The notes under the pieces are model-generated. The model was not told the DNA's origin, did not search any database, and saw only the letters and a list, made by a program, of their open reading frames with translations. Shown here in pieces: positions 34,201 through 46,200 of a DNA stretch of 64,000 nt. The DNA is from Meandrina meandrites (taxonomy: Eukaryota; Cnidaria; Anthozoa; Scleractinia; Meandrinidae). Both the position numbers and the translations under genes were made by a program. How positions within the stretch are numbered: the first letter of the stretch is position 1; the number at the start of each line of letters is the position of its first letter. The stretch is taken from assembly GCA_963693305.1 (NCBI GenBank), contig OY855910.1:19622362-19686361 (forward strand), given 5' to 3'.

Positions 34201-37200
34201 CAAACAGAGGAAATAGATGAAATGTAGATACTTGAGGATTAACATGGTTTCCGCTGAACATTCAAGCAATAAAGGCAAAAATAAAGTTACCAAAAAGAAC
34301 TCATAACATGGTAACAGTTTGAATACAGTTATAAGAAGGATTTAGCTCTCAAGTTATCCATATTTTGGTTGAAATGGGCATTTCACATCAGTTCATAAGA
34401 AAATAACATGCGCTTCAAGCATTTTCACGATGTTTGGCATGAATGTTCTCTGGGGTCTCAATTTCTGTAGTCTCTATGAATTAACTTAATAACAAAGGAT
34501 CACAAATTCTTCAAGTGAACACCTTTGCGCAAATCGAGCCGTTTGCACGTTTAGGGGATGTAGGGGACGCGATTCGTGCAAAGGTGTTCACTTTAAGAAT
34601 TTGCGAACCGTTGTTATTATGTTAATTCGTAGAGACTATAGAAATTGTGGGGTCACTTAGAAAAATGAACTACATTGAGGTGTTTCAAATAGAATGCAAA
34701 ATGTTTCTGTGTTATGCATAGAGTTTTGGTAATTATTAATTTTGCACTCGTTGCTCAAACTTTCAGTGGAATCCATCTTAATCTTCTGATTGTAGACAAT
34801 AGTTACATGTATGTTTTCATTTCAAGAGTCCAGATGATGTCACCAAAATGGGAATAGCTAACTACAACCAAGAATGCCGGCAGATTGTGATGCGCTATTC
34901 CAATGAATGGGAGGTGAGTTTGTGATGTTACCCTTATGATTTAATTTACATGTTAGTCTTAAACTTTTATCACATAATGCTTAACTTCAATTCATTAACA
35001 ACATTAAATGCGTGCCTCTTTTTTTTGTGACACTGCTTTTTGTCGGTGGAATATGTTTAATACATTCGAAATGTTTTGTTATCAAGGAGCATTCTTAGTC
35101 ATCAAAACATGTCAAGCAAAACATATTTTAATACTCATTAAAATTGTATGTGCTAGAAACTGTGCTGAAAACTGTTTAAATAATATGAATTGTTTTTGAA
35201 ACTAAAGCTATTTTATAAGGAACTCATTAAAAAGTCTAGCAACTGAACTGGGTGTTTTCACAACTTATAATGTTTCTGCTCTGTTTTTGTCAACTGGTTG
35301 TGTAACGCAGATAAGATCATGATTTACATGTAAGTGTTTACACAGGTGTTTTTGACTTTTAACTATCTTTATATCTAAGCCTGCTGTTGGTTCTGGTTTA
35401 AACTTGGGGTGGGGGGAGGGAGAGGGGCTGCTCTCTATGTCCCTCTCCTAGGTTGGTTCTCTACAACTATCCCCCACCCCCTTTGATTGACCATGGCAGC
35501 TTTTAGACTGGGCTCCTAACTTTTGATATCAGTACTGTAAGGGTTCCTTAATAAAAATTCCCTTTGGTAACAGGAAATATCCCCCAAATCAAATTTAGTG
35601 CATGGCATCATTTATTAGTGCAGAATGCACTATTGGAATGGTTTGGGGCCAGGCCCTATGGAGCTATGTCGTAAACTTTAATAATTATTCTTTTGGTGGT
35701 GGGGGGAGTTGGTGAGGCACTTCTGTGCACTACGTAAAACGTAGTATCAGTGTCACTTCTCATATATTGCCAAGGTTTATATTTGTTTCAGTCCGCAGTG
35801 TTCTGCCCTTGTGGTACTGTTGTTTGTAGAACGAAGTAGTTTGCCTTCAATGCATGCGCAGAAGATTGGTCTACATTAATGTCGCGTTCACTGTATTTGT
35901 GAAAGATACCACTGTCATGCTTTCAGCTGTTCTCAAACGGATTGATTCTCTCCTGTGACTTGTTTATTTCTTGCTTTCTTTGGCCTTGAAAAACGTTTAA
36001 ATTTAACGGGAAATATTCCTGAGGAATTCAACTCGGTGCGCGTTCTTGACACACATAAAATACGTGTTCGTCACAGTTTCGAATAGAGTAGAAATAAAGC
36101 TGCTACTTTCTTCGGGTCTCCGCCAGGTTTCAATCTTTGCATTGATGGATAGTGTACTAAAAAAGAAAAGAGTCCAAACCTGATTTAAGTACTCCCAAGT
36201 ATTTTTAAAGTTTATGGCAACGAACTTTCCAAATGTTGCAGCAGACTCCGTGACGCTACTGAAAGCCGGAAATTAATTTAATCACTCATTGATGATATAA
36301 CTGATTCAGAATAAACTCTCGGGAAAGTAGCACAGTTTTTTTGCATTAACGCACACTTCTTAAATCATTAATATACATCTTAAATTAAACTGGATTTAAC
36401 ATTAAAACTGATGGAACTACAGTGTTATTCTGTGACCATTTGATAATTAAACTAGTAGTAATCAGCGATTAGGGGAGTGCGTTCGACCTAAGTTAATATG
36501 CCTCAAATGGAGCGATGAGGATAAGTGGGAGCGGAATCTCATCACACAACGTTTTGAAGGAAAGATTGCGTGACGAGCCAAAAGAACATCTGTCTGCAAA
36601 ATAAAGAGCTGCGTTCCCCCTATTACGCCATCTTGTTGTTGTTGTCTTTATTATTGCGTTACTGAATATTGGGTTACTCAAGGTGAATACGCGGAACAGT
36701 GACATTAACTGAAATATGTCGCATCAAGAAATGGGTTGTGCTGTTTTCAAAGGGGTTTAATAAACTGTGAAAAAATTGTGACACTGTAGCAGTTCTTGAT
36801 ATGTTAAAGCAGAATTTTTCTTTGCTTGGGTAAAGCCATTCAAATGATGTAATACAGGTGTATTGGACCGGTCAACAGAAACATGATCTGTCATCATAGC
36901 AGTAATTGTTTGCCAAAGGTAAAAAAGAACCTCAAATAGTTAATGGAACGGCAAATAATTCTCATTGATGTCAAAATATTCATGGTAAAACAAAGTGAAT
37001 AGAAGTCGCTCCTAGCACTTCATGTGACATTCACAAAGCAAGAATGTACAAAGTCATAAATGAATGGGCAATTTGCATTCATTTCTTTTACACTAAAATA
37101 GATATGGAATAGAAATGAATTATCATGTACACGACAAATAATGATTTATTTATTTCACTTTAGTTGTTATCTTTTTATGGAAAGCCATAACTGCCTTATG

Positions 37201-40200
37201 TGATCGTTAATCATTACGTTTTGACGTTTCGTCATTATGTGATGTGGTCCTGTCATGTTGTATCTTCCATATTGCGTTACGTGGTGCAGTTTTGGCATTA
37301 TGTTTTGAAGGTTCTTCATTATGATTTCCGCTTTTGTCATTATGTGATGAGGTTTGATCATTATGTGATGTGGTTCCTTTGTTATGTGTTGTGGTTTTAT
37401 CATTAGGTGTTGAAGTTATTTCATTACGTGCTGGGGTCTTTCTATTATGTTGTGTCGTTGTTTCTTTGTGTTGCAGTTCCTTCATTATGTGGTGCGGTTC
37501 CTTCATTATGTGGTGCGGTTCCTTCGTTATGTGGTTTCACCATTCTGTGTTGTGGTTTTACCTGTTTCAATATGCGCTCTACATAAGTACGCACACCAGT
37601 ATGTGGTTAAAGAGACTGATTTTAATAAAGCAAACATCCGACTATTAACATGGTAATCAGATATTCTAATCACGATGTTCTAATCAGCTACATCTTGTAA
37701 CATCCTTCCCTTTATGAAAAGAGAGAGAAACAAAGAGTATAAGAGTCTTATCTTGTGCTGCGGATCAATCAGCAGTCTAACATTGATATCTAAGAATCAC
37801 GAAACTTAGCGATAAGTAGCTCGCATAATAGTCTCAGTCCATATTGCTCATTGGTTCTTGATCACGAATGGATTTTTAAAGCAATTCAAAAAAAATCAAA
37901 CAACTATTGTGATCATCGCAAATTGTCAGTCCGGTCTATGAATTTGTCAGTCCGATTTAGTTATTTGCAGACATAGTCCTTGAGGTAACTGGGAGGTCTC
38001 CATTCTCGCTGAGGTCTTACAGGCGCTGGTGGTTCCCTCGGGGAAGTGCTTGTTGCAGCCACTGCTGGTACCAATGGGGTAGCACTTTCCTCAACTGTTA
38101 GAGGTGGGTTGCTTGTATTGGCTGGTGTCGCTTGTTCTGCTGCCGGTCTCTCTCCCTTGGCTATGTCTCTATCGGTGTCAGCTGTCACATGCTCTGCTTT
38201 CTCCTGTGTCTTCTTGAGGTGTCCTCTGTTTCTCCGGTAAAGACCTCCTTCAGGTGTCTCCACGGTGTACAATCTCTCGTCTAGGCGGGCTGTGACAACT
38301 GCCTTCTTCCAAATCTTGTCACCCAAACGAAATGGCTTCATTCGGACAACATCGCCTTTAGCTAGCTCTTGAAGGTCTTTGGCACCGCGGTTATAATACT
38401 TGGCCTGTTGTTCTTGTTTCTTTTCCAGTTTGCGCTTTTCTTTTTCCGGATACGTCACTCTAGGCTGGAGTAACGCCCTTGCCGTTGGCAGTAGGGTCTT
38501 TGTTCGCCGATTCATCAATCTTTGCGCTGGGCTAGAATCCATTCCTTGCGTCGGCGTATTTCGGTAGTCAAGGATTGCCATGTATGGGTCTCTTCCACTG
38601 CTAAGGGCTTTGCGTAGAAGATTCTTCGCCGTCTTGACTGCGGATTCTACTTTACCATTGGCCTTGCTGTTGCCAGGGCTGCTGGGGGTGTGTTCAAAGT
38701 CCCATGTGTTGGCGAACTTGCGGAATACTTAAGAGTCAAACTGTGGCCCATTGTCGCTGACTACCTGGTCAGGGCATCCGTATCTTGCAAAGTGACTCTT
38801 CAGTTTTAGAACTACGGTGCTCGCCAGGGTGTTGTTAAGCTTGTCGATTTCCCAGTAATTGCTGAAGTAATCGACTGTGATGAGGAAGTCCTTGTTGTCA
38901 AATGTGAAAAGGTCTACTCCAATCCTTTCCCACGGTCTAGACGGTGACTCTACTGAAATTAAGGTCTCCTTTGGTTGAGACTTCTCGTACTTTCTGCACG
39001 TCTCACATGCTGCTATCATCTCTTTAATTTCGGCATTCATGTTTGGCCAGAAGATACATTCTCGTGCTCGTCTTAGGCAGGACTCGGCACCCATATGTGA
39101 CGAGTGAATCCTCTGCTTCATATCTCCACGTAGGGTCTTCGGGATGACGACTCTCTCGCTTCTAAATATGAGTCCATCTTGCACTGCGAGTTCATCTCGA
39201 ATACTGTAATAGGGCGTCACTTGTGCTGGTGCCTCGTGTCTCTCAGACGGCCAACCTTGCAGGATTACGGACTTGAGGATTTGCAGTGTCTCATCCTTCT
39301 CCGTCTCTTTCCGAATCTCCTGTAGTCGTTGATCTGAGATTGGGAGGAAACTGGCCATATTGACATGCTCAAAGCTTGCTCCTGTCGGGTGTTCTGTATT
39401 TGGCAGATAGGCTCGGGATAGAAAGTCTGCAATGTGCATGTTCTTCCCTTTCTCATATTGAACGTCTAGGTCGTACTTTTGGAGCCTCATGATCATTCCT
39501 TGGAGACGTTTTGGTGCGCATGCGAGAGGTTTCTTTAGGATTGCCTCGAGAGGTTTGTGGTCACTGTAGACCGTCACGTGTCTTCCATAGGTGAACTGGT
39601 TGAACTTTTCCAGCGCGTAGACGATGGCTAGCATCTCTTTCTCTATCTGGGCGTATCTTGTCTCAGTTTCTGTGAGAGCTCGACTTGCGTACGCCACTGG
39701 CTTTTGATTCTGGAGCAGGGCTGCACCTAGGCCCTTTTGACTTGCGTCGCACTGGATGGCTAGGTCGCTGGACGGGTCATAGTAGCTTAGTACGGGTGCT
39801 TCAGTGACCAGCCGCTTTACTTCTTGAAGCGCATCTTCTTGCTCTTCTGTCCAGTTCCACTTCACGTCTTTGCGAGTCAGTCGGCGGATTGGTTCCATGC
39901 TGTCTGCAAGTTTTGGCAGAAACTTTGCCAGGTAGTTGACAAAGCCGTTTAGCCGCTGTACTCCTTCCACATCAGTAGGTCTTGGCATATCCATTATAGC
40001 CTTAGCCTTTTCAGGATCAATCTTGATGCCTTCATTAGAGAGAACATGACCCATGAAGGTAACGCTCTTTCGACGTAACTTCAGCTTGTCAGGGTTGAGA
40101 GCTATGCCTCGTGACTGGCATCTCTCTAGAAGCTTGAGCAGCTTTTGGTCATGGTCTGCATTGGCTTCGTCTTCTGTGTTGCCGACACCATATATCAGGA

Positions 40201-43200
40201 TGTCATCAGTTATGTCCAGAACACCGTCCAGGCCTTCCAATGCCTGGTTTACTCTTTTCTGGAATATCTCCGAGGACACGGAGAGTCCAAATGGAAGCCT
40301 GCACCACCGGTATCTGCCATAGGGTGTTGCGAAGGTAGTAAGAAGACTAGATTCTTCATCAAGAGTGCAATGCCAGTAGCCTGAACGTAGGTCCACGGTC
40401 GAGAATACTTTGGCCTTTGCCAGCTCAGGCAAGATATCGTCAAGGATTGGAAGCTGGTAACGCTCTCTCTTGAGGGCTGCATTTAGCGGTCTGGGGTCTA
40501 TGCACACTCTTAGTGCTCCTGTTTTCTTCGTTGCCACGACTACACTACTGACCCATGGAGTGGGCTTGTCCACTGGGGCGACCACTCCTAGACTTTGGAG
40601 CCTCTCTAACTCTTCTTTGAATTTCTCTTTTAGTGCTGTGGGAATCCGTCGAGTTGGGGTCACGACAGGTTGCACGTTAGCATCGACTTCTAGCTTCACC
40701 GTTCCCGGAAAGCATCCGAGTTGGCTCTTGAAGACATCTGGGTATTGCATGACTACTCGCTGAGCTGTCAGTAACTGATGCACCACTGCTTTATTCCGCT
40801 TGGGCGCTGGTATCGACTTGAAATTCCCCCAGTGTACAGTAATCAACTTCATGTGTTGTGCAGCTCTTGCACCGATCAAGGGAGTTAAGTTTTCCGACAC
40901 CACGACGAACTCTACGGAGTATTTCTTGTGGTTCTCGGGGTTCGTGACAACAATTCTTGCTGTGCCTAATGGCGTGACTTCCGTTTTATTCCACATTATG
41001 AGAGTTTTTGAAGTGGGTGTTAAGTGTCGCTTGTCAACGAGGCTTTTCGGCAATATATTTATAGATGAGCCGCAATCTACTTGAAATTTAACAGGCGTGT
41101 CATCGATAAGCATTTGGGAGTAGATCTCCTTGGCAAAACTGTTCTTATCTGATGATGGTTTGACAGAACAAACAGCGGCACCTTCCACTTCTATGCTAGT
41201 TATGTAGTCGACATCTTCGTCTTGGTCTGTTGACGATGAGGGACGATCTGTCGAGAATATCTGGTTAACGCGCTTTGGAGGTTTCTTGCATTTGTTTGCA
41301 AAGTGATTTCTTCCCCCACACTGACAGCATTTATGTCCCCAGGCAGGACATTTTCCTTTTTGGAACGGGTGAATTCCACCACAGAAGAGACAAGGTTTTC
41401 TGGGCTTGTTGCTCTTGTCATTCTTATCATATTTGCCGTTTCCTCGCTTGTAACGGGGAGGACGCGTCTTTTCTTGTTTTTCGTCTATTCGGTTCACATC
41501 TTCCGGTGCTTTGTCGCCTGAGATGGCTTTCATTTGCGAAGCGGTCGTTTCGGTGCTCCTGCAGATATCGATGCACTTATTTAACGTGAGTTTCCGTTCC
41601 TGTAGGAGTCGTTTTCTTGTTTGGGGGTTAAAGATTCCCAACACGATCCTGTCACGGATAAGGGAGTCACACAGACATTCGCAGAAGTTGCACGTCTGTG
41701 CGAGCGTGCGAAGTGTAGCCACATATGCATCGATTGTTTCTTCTGGCGATTGGTTCCGACTGTTGAAGACATAGCGCTCGTATGTTTCATTCGTCTCGCC
41801 AATCGTGAATTCGTCAAATTTCTTGATAATGGTTGCTAACTGCTCTCTTTCTTGGGCGTTGTCAAACGACATACCATTAAAGATTTTCAGAGCTTCGGGA
41901 CCTATGCAGTGGAGGAATAGAGCGACTTTATAGGCTTCAGGCTGTTGATGAATATTTGTAATTACAGCGTAATTGCTCCATTGTTGTTTGAAGCTCTTCC
42001 AATTGTCAGCTATGTTCCCTTTAACATCCAGATGGCCTGGGGGGTGAATTCCTTGCATAGGGAATATCGCTTGTGCGGGACTTGCCGCGGTAGTGGTCGT
42101 CGTCGTTAACTGCACAGGCGCTGTTGACGTTGTTGTCGTTGTTGACAAAGTTGACGTTGTTGCGGTTGTCGTGGACATGGTTTCTTCCAAATCACTCATG
42201 CTTGTATCCACTACGCTGCCACCATGTTTCAATATGCGCTCTACATAAGTACGCACACCAGTATGTGGTTAAAGAGACTGATTTTAATAAAGCAAACATC
42301 CGACTATTAACATGGTAATCAGATATTCTAATCACGATATTCTAATCAGCTACATCTTGTAACATTACCATTATGTAATGTTATTCTATTTTTGGCAATT
42401 CGAGTTTACTTCCGGTGTCAATCATTATTTTCCAGGTCTTAAGAACACGCTTAACCGGTTTGCTCTACAAGATACTTTGTGTAGCATACTTTACGTATGT
42501 TTTGCCTTTTTGCCTTTCGGAAAAAAAATCATGGAGGACATTTTGAAGGAGTTGCATTTGGAATCTCTTATTCCCCATTTTTTAGCTGAACGAATTGAGC
42601 CTGCGAACGTGGCGGCATTATCGGACAAAGAAGTTTGTCGTGTAGGCGTAACAACGATTGGAGATCGCCTTCGTCTCCGTGATCTTTGTGGCGTCGCCGA
42701 AAAAGATCGTACGCGCAAGTCAGTGGCGTCAAATGTTCTCCAGGAACGCATGGCTCTGTTTAATGGTCATAATAGCAGAAGGGCTGATCGCAAAAAAAAG
42801 GCAGTTGCGAAAAGGAGTTGGACAGTTAGTTTCGTTTGTGTTGCTGATCGCCACCAAAGCAAAATTCCCACCTCTACAGAGAAACAAGTTCTTTGCACAT
42901 TAAAACATGGTATCTAAGGTCCTTCATTAGCACTTCTTTATTACAGATGTTACACTTTTCCTTCACTTTCGACTTGTTTTGTGGCACTATACTAACTGTG
43001 GACAGACTTTTTTGGATTGGCCTTACGCCAGTAGGCTAGTTGTTCAGCGGCGTCCCGTTGTAATCGGTCAGCGGCGTTTGTTGTGATATAAGTGCCCGTG
43101 CCGTTATCCTCGGCCATATTGATTTGTAACAATTGTAACAGGTTCTCGTTAGGATATTTCGCTCTCATTAAAGGGATTGCTTATGGACAACGGAGCCAAG

Positions 43201-46200
43201 TGTGAGTCCTCTTAAACTGGCGTTACGTATAGTTTTGACTGTGAACCAACATTTGATTTGAGCTCCTTGGCACTCCAACAGCAATTTAACGGCTTCAGTT
43301 CCTTGCATCCGGAAATGCAGTACATGATCTCCAAGCCTCCGTATTCCTTCAACTGAGGAAATCCTTTCAACTCGCCATCATCCCCTTTGTCACCACAAGT
43401 TATCTTCTCCAAAACGCTCTGCTCGTCGTCTTCTAAGTCGAGCTTGATTTTCTTCACACCAAGGCCTGCCTGAAAAAGAACTTGTTTCTCTGTAGAGGTG
43501 GGAATTTTGCTTTGGTGGCGATCAGCAACACAAACGAAACTAACTGTCCAGCTCCCTTTCGCAACTGCCTTTTCTTTGCGATCAGCCCTTCTGCTAGGCT
43601 CGATTTCCAGCTGCTTTTTCGGGAAAATAAGACCGAACACGAGAGGACGGCGGAAATCGAGCCTACCCTTCTGCTTCAAACAGAGCCATGCGTTCCTGGA
43701 GAACATTTGACGCCACTGACTCGCGCGTACGATCTTTTTCGGCGATGGCACAAAGATCACGGAGACGAAGGCGATCTCCAATCGTTGTTATGCCTACACG
43801 ACAAACTTCTTCGTCCGATAATGCCGCCACGTTCGCAGGCTCGATTCGTTCAGCTAAAAAATGGGGAATAAGAGATTCCAAATGCAACTCCTTCAAAATG
43901 TCCTCCATGATTTTTTTTTTCCGAAAGGCAAAAAGGCAAAACATACGTAAAGTATGCTACACAAAGTATCTTGTAGAGCAAACCGGTTAAGCGCGTTCTT
44001 AAGACCTGGGAAATAATGATTGACACTGGAAGTAAACTCGAATTGCCAAAAATAGAATAACATTACATAATGGTAAAACCACAACACATAATGGTGAAAC
44101 CACATAACGAAGGAACCGCACCACATAATGAAGGAACCGCACCACATAATGAAGAAACTGCACCACATAATGAAGGAACTGCAACACATAAAGAAACAGC
44201 GACACAACATAATAGAAAGACCCCAGCACGTAATGAAATAACTTCAACACATAATGATAAAACCACAACACATAACAAAGGAACCACATCACATAATGAT
44301 CAAACCTCATCACATAATGACAAAAGCGGAAATCATAATGAAGAACCTTCAAAATATAATGCCAAAACTGCACCACGTAACGGAATATGGAAGATACAAC
44401 ATGACAGGACCACATCACATAATGACGAAACGTCAAAACGTAATGATTAACGATCACATAAGGCAGTTTTGGCTTTCCATATCTTTTGACACTACAAATA
44501 CTTTCACCTACATTTGAAAATAGATCGAGGCACAGCACATCAACTTTTCGTTCATAGTCAATAGACTCACAATATTAAATAATGATTTCCTCATCAAAAT
44601 GCATAAAAATTCTGCGTATAACTATACAATACAAATTCAAAGAAGCGATAAAACAATTTTCATTCTTATTTTACTTACTCGTTTTACATGAAAATGCTAA
44701 CAATTTGTAATTTTAGCTAATTTGTGAATCGTTTTGCATGTAAACATGCTGGTTTACCTTGCCCATAAAACAATGAATCGACTTACTCGATTTCCACTCC
44801 TTTTACGATGTTCGGTGGTTGATTAAAACTCTTCTTCCTTGGATGAAAACCCTCCAAACAGCAGCGATAACAGACCATAACAGAGGACAATTTTGTCGTG
44901 AGAAATCACTCCAAACAGCGAAACACGCACATGGCATGAGGATGACGTCATTCGCCCCTGAAAAATTTTCTGGGGGGGCGAAATTGACAACGTTGTATAG
45001 TCCATAAAAATATGAGTATTTCTCGATTAGGGTGCGTTCTCCTTCATCGAACGCAATTAGTCCCTCTTGTTCCGAATGTAAATAAGACAACTTGTGGGAT
45101 GAAGTGATATTGTTTCCTCTCAAGATTATTCAACCAAAAGTATCATTACGTTCCTTTGTAAGTAAAACACGGAAACTGTATCATGGGTAAAAATGTTTGC
45201 AAGAAAGAATTCTTTTCAAGAAAAACTTAAGTATCATGTTACAGGCCTTTGCAAGAAAAACAAAATTATCATGTTACAAACCTTTGCAAGAACATGTTAT
45301 ATTCACAGCGGTTATGGCAGCACAGGTAACCCAGCGCGTGAAAGTTTGTTGGTGTGATGTCGTGAACCTTCGCACAGAATTCAAAAGAATTAGTAAATAT
45401 TTTTAAAATGAAGTGGTTAGCTGCCAAATGATTAAAACTAATGTAATCTAACATAAAGTGCAGTTAGTACTGCACAATTGAGAAATGTATTTGGTTGATT
45501 GACCTCGAAACCTTTACACTGTAATGTCAACATGCGTGGCACACTCTAATGTAAATAAAGATAAAGAACTATTATTTATTTTGGCTTACTTTGCATATTT
45601 AGGAACTTTGATTTTCTTCTTGGTTTTTGTAATACATTGCTATTCTTGAAAGAGAAATTTACTTTTATTGTTCAGTCTTTCGGATTCTGCTCATTAAACT
45701 GACCATGCGTTGAAAAGGGTTCAGAAGGAAATTTCGCTTCCAACGAATGATCACAACTGATTAATATACAAAATTTACCAACTGCGAAAGCTTTGCTTCA
45801 TCCGTTTGACATTGCAAATCCTTCTTTAACATCTTTCCTAATATTTAGAGATAGAAGTTCTAAACATGGCAAATACATCTATAAAAATAAGAATTAAAAC
45901 TAAGTGAGTTAATTTTTTCGGTCGGTTAATACAAACTTGAAAGTGAATGTTTCTAAATTAAGACAAGACGAGACATTCCAAAAGATGTGTACTAGACCTA
46001 TTTACACCTGTCGCTTGTCTCCACTTTGTCCCACACTCATTACAAATGAACATATCACCTTTATCATTTATTCCCTGAGCTTAAAATTCACCATCTTCAT
46101 TATTTAGCCGGAAATATGTCTGCAATCACAGGCTACGTGTGGAACGCCAGGACTTAAAATCACTTAGGAACGGATTGGCATGTTTTTTCGCCAATGTTTA

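Larger units (their letters stand above)
37563..42364 (-). mobile_element. Ty3/gypsy LTR retrotransposon, 4.8 kb, nearly intact
   Basis: Two 140-bp LTRs, target duplication TTACC (37558-37562 and 42365-42369), a primer-binding-like TGGTGGCAGCG directly after the 5' LTR, a polypurine tract before the 3' LTR, and a single gag-pol frame. It is inserted in the left arm of the long-inverted-repeat transposon, so it is younger than that element. LTRs that differ at only one site suggest a recent insertion. Confidence 0.95.
37176..44481. mobile_element. long-inverted-repeat DNA transposon (about 2.5 kb before later insertions) with SAM-domain genes in its arms
   Basis: Left end TATGGAAAGCCA at 37176, right end TGGCTTTCCATA at 44481, flanked by TCTTTT on both sides (37170-37175, 44482-44487; an 8-bp reading TATCTTTT is also possible). 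Each arm is about 0.93 kb: a 21-bp tandem repeat block, then a unique stretch, then the start of a SAM-domain ORF. Arms agree closely over their full length once the LTR retrotransposon (left arm) and a 71-bp MITE (right arm) are removed. The unpaired centre is about 42899-43474. I recognise no transposase, so the superfamily is open. Confidence 0.75.

Noticed and set aside
37200..44460. CRISPR-like array in the 21-bp repeats
   Set aside because: Units are contiguous with no spacers, degenerate, and lie in a eukaryotic transposon.
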